Shown: piece after piece, positions 6,564-12,143 of the stretch
Layout of the letters: every line of letters begins with the position of its first letter
Numbering within the stretch: position 1 is the stretch's first letter
NCBI GenBank assembly: GCA_947442115.1
Contig: CANEVK010000047.1
Coordinates: forward strand, 1-12,143
Source: Bacteriovoracaceae bacterium
GTDB lineage: Bacteria; Bdellovibrionota; Bacteriovoracia; Bacteriovoracales; Bacteriovoracaceae
Length of the DNA stretch: 12,143 bases
Reading direction: 5' to 3'
The notes under the pieces: model-generated
Database searches by the model: none
The model's input: only the letters and a program-made list of their open reading frames with translations
What the model was told of the DNA's origin: nothing
Translations under genes and position numbers: made by a program

Positions 6564-7007
6564 TTAATTACGCTTAGGCGCAAAACCGCGAATTTTATCA
6601 ATTGTAAAATCAATGAGCTCTTCATCCGAAGCAAAAACATCCTCAACGAGCTCATTTGAGAGAAGAAAGTTTTTAACTCTGATGGCGATGTTATGGAGGG
6701 ACTCCATCAAGTAAAGCCCACCAATATTCTCGCCATTAAAAGATTTAATAATTTCTTTACGAGCATGGTTAAACATTTCTGTCTCAGTAATATCACCTGG
6801 AATATCTTCACCAAATTTCTCTTCTACCTCTTCAATCGCTTGCTCCTTGATATTTTCATCAGTCGCAAAGCTAACACCATACTCTGTAGCAAGTGCTTCA
6901 ATCAGATCAGCTCGCGCATCAGCCGCAAAATCAATCATCTCGGCCTGCTTAAGGTGGTTGATTGTATAAGTCGAGAGCGCTTTAAGCGTTTCAAAATCAG
7001 TTTTCAT
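6564..7007 (-). CDS. DUF507-like helical protein (147 aa)
   Basis: The ATG at 7007 follows AAGGA on the minus strand with seven bases between, a good ribosome binding site. The product is acidic and predicted helical throughout, with no cysteine, signal peptide or membrane span. Two stretches look like copies of one motif: ALSTYTINHLKQAEMIDF (about 10-27), followed by a DARADLIEALATEY helix, and LHNIAIRVKNFLLSNELVED (about 104-123), followed by SDEELIDFTIDKIRGF. This layout, a helix ending in a short turn with D/E and then another helix, resembles DUF507 proteins of delta-type proteobacteria. I assign it from memory of the pattern, so the family name is tentative and the function unknown. It follows murJ by 80 bases on the same strand with no clear terminator between, so it may be co-transcribed. 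Confidence 0.8.
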   Translation of the reverse strand: MKTDFETLKALSTYTINHLKQAEMIDFAADARADLIEALATEYGVSFATDENIKEQAIEEVEEKFGEDIPGDITETEMFNHARKEIIKSFNGENIGGLYLMESLHNIAIRVKNFLLSNELVEDVFASDEELIDFTIDKIRGFAPKRN

Positions 7008-7087
7008 TTCATCGTCCTTAATAAAGGTATTACATTATCAGGATAACTAAAAAGTGGCTGCCGTACAAGATAAAGCGTTGAAATTTT

Positions 7088-8650
7088 TTAACTTCTTTTC
7101 ACTTTTTTAAGAATTTTGCTCACAAAACCCTCCACGGCAGATCGCTCACCGAAAATCAGGAGGGACAGAGCGTAGACCACCAAAATCCCCAGCATTTGTG
7201 ATCCTAAGATTAAGGCTTTGAGCCAGATTGATTGATTAAAAAAATCGACCATCCCCCATAAACTGAGGGAAGCCCAGGCCAGTGATGTAGCGACGATGAT
7301 CTTAAGAATTCTTGTGTTGAGATAAAAATCCAAAGGTAAGTTCAGTGTCTTCTTGAGAGTAATACTCAGGATTAAGGCATTCACCAAAACAGACAACGTT
7401 GTGCCAAGGGCCAGAATTTTAAAACCGTAACGAGGTGTCAGTAATAAACAAAAACTTATGTTGAAAGCTATTGAAACAAGCGAGGCGAGAACGGGAACTT
7501 TTTGGCGATCAAGCGCATAAAAAGTGGGTACGAGAATTTTATAAAGGCCATAGAAAGGGAGTCCAATGGCGTACATTCTAAGCGCCATTCCAGTATAGAG
7601 CGTACTCTCTCGATCAAACCGCCCTCTTTCAAAAATGAGATTAACGATTTCATCTGATAGGCCATACAAAATCACGAGAGCTGGCATGACTGTCACAAAG
7701 GAGAGAAAATAGCTTGAGGCCAGGGTGGATTTTGCCAAAGACTTATCACCCTTTTTCCAGGCTTCTGAGAAATGCACTAAATTTGAGTTACCGATGGAGA
7801 CAGAGAGAATGCCGACAGGTAGTTGGAAAAGTCTAAAACTGTAGTTAAGCCATGAAGTGGCCCCAACAAGTGTGCCTGTGGCCAAAATAGTCGTCACTAA
7901 GAGATTTATCTGAGTTGCAGCAAAACCAAAAAGTCCGGGTCCAAGTAAACGGAATACTTTTTTTGATCGCTCACTCCAAAACTTTTTTGGCCACATGGGT
8001 TTTAAGTGATACTTATAAATGAGAGGAAGCTGAACTGCTGCTTGCATAAATCCACCCAGCATGGCGCCAATACCCAACGAATAAATCGGCTCCATCCCTT
8101 GGGACGCAAGAAATCCGCTCAAACCTAACATGCAAAAAATACTCATGACATTATACGAAGCTGGGGCCAGAGCAGGAATAAAAAAGACTTTGAGAGAATT
8201 CAGCACACCCATAAAGAGTGCAGCGAGAGAAACAAAAGTTAAAAAGGGGGCCATGATCCGAGTTAAGTTCACTGTAAGATTAAATTTATCTGGATCATTT
8301 TTAAAGGCCGGTGCAAAGAGAGAAATAAGTTCAGGCGCAAAAATCATAATCCCAAGACAAATAGAGCCAGTAATAAAAAAGAGTAACCAAAAAAGTTGCC
8401 ACATGAGTTCGCGACTCTTCTCTTTAGACTCTTGATTGGCCTCTACAAAGGTGGGAACAAAGGCCGAAGAAAAAGCTCCTTCAGCAAAAAGATCACGCAA
8501 TAGATTAGGAATTCTATAGGCGACTAAAAAAGCATCGGTTAATCCAGAGGCGCCAAAATAGGCGGCCATCACTTGCTCTCTGACAAGTCCAAGTATGCGT
8601 GAAAAAAAAGTGGCAATCGCCATTTTCAGAGATGATTTTAAAACTGACAT
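7088..8650 (-). CDS. murJ: MurJ/MviN lipid II flippase
   Basis: The product is a polytopic inner-membrane protein of the MOP/MATE-like fold that moves lipid II across the membrane for peptidoglycan synthesis. The N-terminus carries the family signature: FFSRILGLVREQVMAAYFG, then LTDAFLVAYRIPNLLRDLFA and EGAFSSAFVP. It includes the conserved arginines and aspartate of TM1-TM2 that correspond to E. coli R18, R24, D39 and R52. Further conserved parts are SWLNYSFRLFQLPVGILSVS and GLPFYGLYKILVPTFYALDR, followed by the last membrane spans. I chose the ATG at 8650 (520 residues) because MSVLKSSLKMAIATFFSR aligns with the usual MurJ start. A TTG at 8674 extends the frame by eight residues and has a better-placed AGG. 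It is probably monocistronic or leads the DUF507-like gene. Confidence 0.96.
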   Translation of the reverse strand: MSVLKSSLKMAIATFFSRILGLVREQVMAAYFGASGLTDAFLVAYRIPNLLRDLFAEGAFSSAFVPTFVEANQESKEKSRELMWQLFWLLFFITGSICLGIMIFAPELISLFAPAFKNDPDKFNLTVNLTRIMAPFLTFVSLAALFMGVLNSLKVFFIPALAPASYNVMSIFCMLGLSGFLASQGMEPIYSLGIGAMLGGFMQAAVQLPLIYKYHLKPMWPKKFWSERSKKVFRLLGPGLFGFAATQINLLVTTILATGTLVGATSWLNYSFRLFQLPVGILSVSIGNSNLVHFSEAWKKGDKSLAKSTLASSYFLSFVTVMPALVILYGLSDEIVNLIFERGRFDRESTLYTGMALRMYAIGLPFYGLYKILVPTFYALDRQKVPVLASLVSIAFNISFCLLLTPRYGFKILALGTTLSVLVNALILSITLKKTLNLPLDFYLNTRILKIIVATSLAWASLSLWGMVDFFNQSIWLKALILGSQMLGILVVYALSLLIFGERSAVEGFVSKILKKVKRS

Positions 8651-8670
8651 GAATTTATTTTGACTCAGAC

Positions 8671-8682
8671 GCAAGCGCTTGC
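8671..8682. promoter_or_regulatory. 12-bp perfect palindrome upstream of murJ
   Basis: GCAAGCGCTTGC is perfectly self-complementary and sits 20 bases before the murJ ATG, in the expected leader or promoter area. It may be a protein-binding site or a short hairpin. It overlaps the alternative TTG start. Confidence 0.3.
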
Positions 8683-8737
8683 CTATTAAAACTCATCTTA
8701 ATTTTAAAGTTTAATGATCAACTACTGGTCCTATTTC

Positions 8738-9004
8738 GCCCCGATGAAGCGTCGGGGCAAGTGCTTTAAATATCACAAGCAACTGAGTAAGAGACTTTTT
8801 GATACTACACTTCTCTTACTTTCCCTCTCAAAAAGGCTAGCCGATGTTAGGAGATTAACACTTACAATCATAGGGGCGTTTTTGATACGATGGTCTCAAG
8901 CAGGATGCTGGAAAGGTGCATCCCTCACAACTTCAGGAAGAAGTTTATGGATCGCACCTCATTGTCACACACACAACAGCTATCAGGAAACAAGAAGTTT
9001 CCTG
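8738..9004 (+). promoter_or_regulatory. Hairpin-rich, GGA-rich region; candidate structured leader of the 9027 gene
   Basis: The 376 bases between murJ and 9027 contain no credible protein gene but many perfect stems. These are GCCCCGA/TCGGGGC (8738-8758), AGTAAGAGA/TCTCTTACT (8786-8820), TCAAAAA/TTTTTGA (8828-8885) enclosing TGTTA-GGAGAT-TAACA (8845-8860), GGATGC-TGGAAAGGT-GCATCC (8903-8923), AACTTC-AGGAA-GAAGTT (8929-8945) and CAGGAAAC-AAGAA-GTTTCCTG (8984-9004). Three loops carry GGA. In all, eight GGA triplets fall between 8850 and 9022, the last two forming the Shine-Dalgarno of the next gene. No terminator separates this region from 9027, so I read it as a long 5' leader. A free small RNA is possible. 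It matches no riboswitch consensus I know. Confidence 0.5.
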
Positions 9005-9014
9005 AGCGAGACAC

Positions 9015-9021
9015 AAGGAGG
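9015..9021 (+). promoter_or_regulatory. Near-ideal ribosome binding site inside a CsrA-like motif
   Basis: AAGGAGG lies five bases before the ATG at 9027, the strongest Shine-Dalgarno in the window. It is embedded in ACACAAGGAGGACC, whose ACAAGGA matches the core of the known CsrA consensus ACARGGA. A CsrA-type protein bound here would block ribosome access. This is inference from the motif. Confidence 0.6.
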
Positions 9022-9026
9022 ACCAC

Positions 9027-9371
9027 ATGTTTCTTGCCATCGCAGTTGAATCCAAGCAGCATCCCCAAAACCACAATGATTACCGCGTTTGGTATCTGGA
9101 AATTGATGAATGCGGTCAGGTTGTTAGTGTGGGTGTGAAAAGCAAAAAAGAATTAGTTGAGAACCTGTTTGAAAATTATCGAAAGAGCGGTAAATCAAAT
9201 TGGCGGGCCTTCACCAAAGGGGCCGAAAAATCCTCACCCGTAGAAATTTTTGATTTTGTTTCCATGAACATGCACGACAATACTCATTTTGGAAATTTAC
9301 CTAGCTTAAGTGAATTTCAGCATGTTCTTGATGCACTTCAGACTCGTTTAGAATTTCGCTCAATTGCCTAA
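9027..9371 (+). CDS. Unrecognised soluble protein (114 aa)
   Basis: The start is fixed by AAGGAGG with a five-base spacer. The 114-residue product begins MFLAIAVESKQHPQNHNDYR and has a first half that looks like an alternating beta sheet (RVWYLEIDECGQVVSVGVKS). Helical and mixed segments follow (KKELVENLFENYRK, then LSEFQHVLDALQTRLEF). There is one cysteine, no signal peptide and no membrane span. The histidine- and asparagine-rich segment NMHDNTHFGN near residue 80 could bind metal, but this is only a composition remark. I do not recognise the family. The strong Shine-Dalgarno, the structured leader and the strong terminator at 9411 together suggest a monocistronic, well-expressed and probably post-transcriptionally controlled gene. 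Confidence 0.88.
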   Translation: MFLAIAVESKQHPQNHNDYRVWYLEIDECGQVVSVGVKSKKELVENLFENYRKSGKSNWRAFTKGAEKSSPVEIFDFVSMNMHDNTHFGNLPSLSEFQHVLDALQTRLEFRSIA

Positions 9372-9400
9372 TGCATCGTTCCCTCCCAGGATATGCATTA
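9369..9400 (+). repeat. Inverted repeat overlapping the stop of the 9027 gene
   Basis: TAATGCAT (9369-9376) and ATGCATTA (9393-9400) form a perfect eight-pair dyad with a 16-base loop containing CCAGGAT. The left arm includes the stop codon. No T-run follows, so this is not the terminator itself. It may be a 3' stabilising hairpin or a binding site. Confidence 0.5.
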
Positions 9401-9410
9401 AGGCCTTTCC

Positions 9411-9447
9411 AGGGGTGAGTGGCAGACTATGCCACTCACCTTTTTTT
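9411..9447 (+). terminator. Strong intrinsic terminator of the 9027 gene
   Basis: GGTGAGTGGCA (9414-9424), loop GACTA and TGCCACTCACC (9430-9440) form a perfect eleven-pair stem followed by seven T. It lies 40 bases after the stop and separates this gene from purA. Confidence 0.95.
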
Positions 9448-9494
9448 ATTAATCTTTAAATACCTTTCATCTAAAAATTCTCACTTTCTAAGCC

Positions 9495-9523
9495 TTAAAT
9501 TCCCATATTAAAAATCGTATGAT
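9495..9523 (+). promoter_or_regulatory. Possible purA promoter
   Basis: TATGAT at 9518-9523 matches five of six -10 bases. TTAAAT at 9495-9500 is a poor -35 at a 17-base spacing. It lies between the upstream terminator and purA, where a promoter is needed. A CA-repeat stretch (9530-9540) follows in the leader. Confidence 0.35.
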
Positions 9524-9573
9524 GAAGCGACACACACACATTCAACACTTCTTAATGAAGTAAAGGTTTACCT

Positions 9574-10842
9574 ATGAAAACGATGGCGATAATTGGGGCG
9601 CAGTGGGGTGATGAAGGAAAAGGAAAAATAACAGATTTGCTCGCAGAAAAAAGTGACTTGGTCGTTCGCTACCAAGGAGGACACAATGCGGGTCATACGA
9701 TTTGGGTAAATGGAAAAAAAACAGTTCTTCATGTTATTCCTTCGGGAGTTCTCCACCCTCACTGTATGTCAGTGATTGGCCATGGAGTTGTTTTAGAGCC
9801 AGAAAATTTTTTGACTGAACTTAATAAAATAAAACAAATCACAAGTATCTCTCCGGAAAATCTTAAAATTTCATCAACAGCAACAGTCATCACTCAATTC
9901 CATAAATTACTTGATGGTGTCAGAGAATCACAAGGCCCTGAGAAAATAGGAACTACTGGAAAAGGAATCGGTCCTGCTTATGAAGATAAAATCAGTCGCC
10001 GAGGCATTAAAGTCAAAGACTTGCTCGATAAAGACACACTGATCAAAAGATTAGGCATTGGTTATTCTGAGAAAGCGATCCTCTTTAAACATCTCTATCA
10101 AGTTGAAGTTCCAGCGATTGAAGAAGAGGTTGAGCGTCTCTTTAAACTTGGCCAAGAAATGAAGGATTACATCTGCGACACCTTTAGTCTCATTGATAAA
10201 AGTCTTTCTGAAGGAAAAAAAATACTTTATGAAGGAGCTCAAGGGATCTTACTCGATATTGACTATGGAACGTATCCCTATGTCACTTCTTCCTCAACAT
10301 CGGCCTCAGGCATTTTTTCAGGAGCAGGAATTCCTCATCATCATCTTGATGAAGTCATTGGTGTCGCCAAAGCTTATACAACAAGGGTCGGTGAAGGACC
10401 TTTTCCGACTGAGCTCTTTGATGAGATTGGTCAAACAATTCAGCTCAAAGGCAATGAGATTGGTGCCACCACAGGACGAAAAAGAAGATGCGGATGGCTA
10501 GATATCCCTCTTCTTCGCTACGCCATAAAATGCTCACAACTCACCTCAATTGCACTGACTAAATTAGACATCCTCTCTAACTTGTCTGAATTAAAAGTTT
10601 GTTATGCTTATGAAGTCAATGGCAAGAGAGTGGATTGTGCTTATCCAGGCATTAATCTTTATGAGGCGCGCCCACTGTTTAAAGATTTCACTCCTTTCAA
10701 AGATGACTTTCAGGATTCTAAAACGAGTAAAGAACTTGATCAGTATCTAAGTTTTATCCAAGAAGCTTTAAATTTACCGATCAGTATTTATGCCTATGGC
10801 CCTGATCGTCAGCAGGTGATTTTTAAGAAAAAGTTATTCTGA
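9574..10842 (+). CDS. purA: Adenylosuccinate synthetase
   Basis: The 422-residue enzyme joins IMP and aspartate using GTP to make adenylosuccinate, the first committed step from IMP to AMP. It lacks a signal peptide and is expected in the cytosol. The ATG at 9574 follows AAAGG (9562-9566) with seven bases between. Visible signatures are QWGDEGKGK at 10-18, with catalytic D13 and K16 numbered as in E. coli, and GGHNAGHT with the catalytic H41. GTTGKGIGPAYEDKISRRGI carries the subunit-bridging arginine region. EGAQGILLDIDYGTYPYVTS and ATTGRKRRCGWLD (IMP/aspartate loop) follow. TKLD is the guanine-specificity motif and GPDRQQ closes the C-terminus. Length is close to the usual 425-435. The gene stands alone after the terminator at 9411 and ends before the hairpin at 10894. 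Confidence 0.97.
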   Translation: MKTMAIIGAQWGDEGKGKITDLLAEKSDLVVRYQGGHNAGHTIWVNGKKTVLHVIPSGVLHPHCMSVIGHGVVLEPENFLTELNKIKQITSISPENLKISSTATVITQFHKLLDGVRESQGPEKIGTTGKGIGPAYEDKISRRGIKVKDLLDKDTLIKRLGIGYSEKAILFKHLYQVEVPAIEEEVERLFKLGQEMKDYICDTFSLIDKSLSEGKKILYEGAQGILLDIDYGTYPYVTSSSTSASGIFSGAGIPHHHLDEVIGVAKAYTTRVGEGPFPTELFDEIGQTIQLKGNEIGATTGRKRRCGWLDIPLLRYAIKCSQLTSIALTKLDILSNLSELKVCYAYEVNGKRVDCAYPGINLYEARPLFKDFTPFKDDFQDSKTSKELDQYLSFIQEALNLPISIYAYGPDRQQVIFKKKLF

Positions 10843-10893
10843 TTTAACTTTTATTAATGAAGTGAAAAACTTTCCGTCTTAAGAAGAAAAGAC

Positions 10894-10935
10894 AAAACGG
10901 CCATAATGATCTTAGGAGGATCTTATGGTCGTTTT
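10894..10935. terminator. Long bidirectional terminator hairpin between purA and mtaB
   Basis: AAAACGGCCATAA, a bulged T and GATC (10894-10911) pair with GATCTTATGGTCGTTTT (10919-10935) around the loop TTAGGAG. This gives 17 pairs including one G-U. The plus strand ends in only four T. The minus strand ends TTTTGTCTTTTCTTC, so it fits termination of the minus-strand mtaB-like gene best and purA secondarily. Confidence 0.8.
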
Positions 10936-10990
10936 CAAGCTTAGTGTTTTTATACTTTTTTACTTCTGCACTAGAATGGCATTTTCTTAG
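10925..10990 (+). CDS. Possible 21-aa hydrophobic small ORF
   Basis: AGGAGG at 10915-10920 is followed after five bases (ATCTT, counted after the motif) by an ATG at 10925 and 21 codons to TAG at 10988. The peptide begins MVVFKLSVFILFYF and would be a short membrane-type peptide. Against it, the Shine-Dalgarno is the loop and the ATG lies in the 3' arm of the terminator hairpin at 10894-10935. The end overlaps the mtaB stop by three or four bases. The reading could easily be fortuitous. I record it because the ribosome binding site is so good. Confidence 0.2.
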   Translation: MVVFKLSVFILFYFCTRMAFS

Positions 10991-12143
10991 TGAATAATAA
11001 TTTCACCAATAAGTGTTCCACCCACATAATTTTTCATCAATACGGGATGAATTGAGTTTTTAAGATCAAAATCTGATTTCACTCTGACTTTCAAATAATG
11101 GCTCGAGTATCCTTCCCAATAACCATCGACCTGACTTTCAAAGAGAACCTCTGTTGACTTGCCGACCTGATTAAAAGAAAACTCATCTAATTTGGCCTGA
11201 CCTAACATCATCAGCGTTTTTACACGTTCTTTTTTTACGTTGCTTTGAATTTGATTTTCTAGTCTTGCAGCAGTTGTGCCTTTGCGTTTTGAATAAGGAA
11301 AAATATGAAAGTGAGTGATCGGCCCAGAACGCAAGAAATTAAATGTTTCCAAGAACTGCTCTTCTGTCTCACCAGGATAGCCAACAATCACATCGGCCCC
11401 AAAAGCTGCTTCAGGGAAGTAACTCTTAACCATGTGTGTGATGTTTTGATAATCACTCGTTGTATATTTTCTTCTCATGGAAGATAAAATCGCATCTGAT
11501 CCACTTTGAAGTGGAATATGAAAATGATTTTGATATTTTCCTGAAGCCTTAAGAACTTCCAGAAGCTCTTTAGTGATAGTGTTTGGTTCAACAGAACCTA
11601 ACCTTAATCTTTGAATTTGAGGCAGGTCCACAATCGCCCTCACAAGGTCAGTTAACTTCTCACCACTGGCCGTTTCGTATTCACCAATATTAACACCCGT
11701 TAAAACAATTTCTTTAAAACCTTGAGCCGCAAGGCCATGAGCTTCTTTGAGCGCCTCATTAACTGAAATCGCCCTCGATCTGCCACGGGCAAAGGGAATA
11801 ATACAAAAAGAACAAACGTAGTTACATCCGTCCTGAATTTTTAAAAAAGCTCTGGTGTGTGAATCAGCTAGTGTCGTCGCTGCTCCTTGAAAATCAGACG
11901 TTTTATCAATATGGATCTGAAGATCATCTTCAGATTCAAGATAATCAAAAACTTTATATTTCTCAGATGTTCCTAAGATAAGATCTACACCTTGCATCTG
12001 TTTAATTTTATCTGCTTCCATTTGAGCATAGCAGCCGGCCACAACAATTTTGGCCTCAGGAGCGCTGGTTTGGGCCTTACGGATTAAGTTTCGACAACTG
12101 GAATCAGCATCATCAGTGACGGTACAAGTATTGAGAAAAACCA
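10987..12143 (-). CDS. mtaB: tRNA t6A37 methylthiotransferase, MtaB-type (5' end beyond right edge)
   Basis: The frame is open from the right edge to TAA at 10987, giving 384 visible residues; the true start is outside the window. The product is a radical-SAM methylthiotransferase of the MiaB/RimO/MtaB family, which adds a methylthio group to a modified adenosine at tRNA position 37. Visible parts in order are the MTTase domain end with FLNTCTVTDDAD and VVAGCYAQ (two of its three cluster cysteines), then the radical-SAM motif DGCNYVCSFCIIPFARGRSR with C-x3-C-x2-C. GFKEIVLTGVNIGEY, RLGSVEPN, HFHIPLQSGSD and DVIVGYPGET follow, and a C-terminal TRAM-like RNA-binding domain starts near VGKSTEVLFES. 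The IIPFARGRSR and LTGVNIG wording fits MtaB better than MiaB or RimO. The GTG at 12042 is internal, not the start. Confidence 0.92.
   Translation of the reverse strand, partial: VFLNTCTVTDDADSSCRNLIRKAQTSAPEAKIVVAGCYAQMEADKIKQMQGVDLILGTSEKYKVFDYLESEDDLQIHIDKTSDFQGAATTLADSHTRAFLKIQDGCNYVCSFCIIPFARGRSRAISVNEALKEAHGLAAQGFKEIVLTGVNIGEYETASGEKLTDLVRAIVDLPQIQRLRLGSVEPNTITKELLEVLKASGKYQNHFHIPLQSGSDAILSSMRRKYTTSDYQNITHMVKSYFPEAAFGADVIVGYPGETEEQFLETFNFLRSGPITHFHIFPYSKRKGTTAARLENQIQSNVKKERVKTLMMLGQAKLDEFSFNQVGKSTEVLFESQVDGYWEGYSSHYLKVRVKSDFDLKNSIHPVLMKNYVGGTLIGEIIIH

Noticed and set aside
8738..8758. GC-rich hairpin read as a transcription terminator
   Set aside because: Neither strand has a T-run after the stem, so it does not meet the intrinsic terminator pattern. 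Kept as part of the structured region.
8820..9026. Known riboswitch (TPP, GEMM c-di-GMP, fluoride, glycine and others) or 6S/4.5S RNA
   Set aside because: None of the conserved core strings I know for these classes can be found. A covariance-model search with Rfam would settle it.
8714..9049. A 111-codon open frame on the plus strand between murJ and the 9027 gene
   Set aside because: It has no convincing ribosome binding site, overlaps the well-supported 9027 gene, its product has an incoherent composition, and it lies across perfect RNA-type hairpins. A second open frame at 8890-9138 is rejected for the same reasons.
11987..12042. GTG at 12042 as the start of the mtaB-like gene
   Set aside because: The frame continues upstream to the window edge with conserved MTTase-domain sequence (FLNTCTVTDDAD), so the GTG is internal.

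Overview
The window reads as chromosomal DNA from an A+T-leaning Gram-negative bacterium. Its four recognisable housekeeping genes are uvrC (excision repair), murJ (lipid II flippase), purA (adenylosuccinate synthetase) and an mtaB-type methylthiotransferase (tRNA modification). They are interleaved with small orphan genes. This mix, with zinc-ribbon plus Tudor-like and DUF507-like small proteins, suggests the Bdellovibrio/Bacteriovorax group or another delta-type lineage. That placement is inference from gene content and style, not from a marker gene. No tRNA, rRNA, insertion sequence, integrase, CRISPR array or phage gene is visible.

Layout. 1-471 (-): 5' part of an unrecognised gene running off the left edge. 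572-781 (+): a 69-aa double-CxxC zinc-ribbon protein whose stop overlaps the uvrC stop. 778-2646 (-): complete uvrC. 2754-3170 (+): divergent zinc-ribbon plus Tudor-like protein, ending at a bidirectional terminator shared with 3198-3536 (-), a 112-aa acidic-tailed orphan. 3637-5757 (-): a 706-aa exported protein with a 19-cysteine N-terminal half and a glycine-rich tandem-repeat C-terminal half, followed by a strong UUCG-loop terminator. 5967-6551 (+): a single-pass membrane-anchored orphan. 6564-7007 (-) DUF507-like and 7088-8650 (-) murJ, possibly co-transcribed. 8651-9026: a 376-nt stretch without a credible protein gene, holding several perfect hairpins and a cluster of GGA motifs that leads into 9027-9371 (+), a 114-aa orphan with a near-perfect ribosome binding site and its own strong terminator. 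9574-10842 (+): purA. 10894-10935: bidirectional terminator hairpin, overlapped by a possible 21-codon ORF. 10987-12143 (-): mtaB-like gene running off the right edge.

How it fits together. Most genes look like single transcription units, several closed by visible intrinsic terminators. No multi-gene pathway is encoded. The least ordinary parts are the glycine-rich repeat protein, which looks like an exported structural or surface protein, and the GGA-hairpin leader before the 9027 gene. The leader resembles a binding platform for a CsrA/RsmA-type regulator, but that reading is inference from motifs only.
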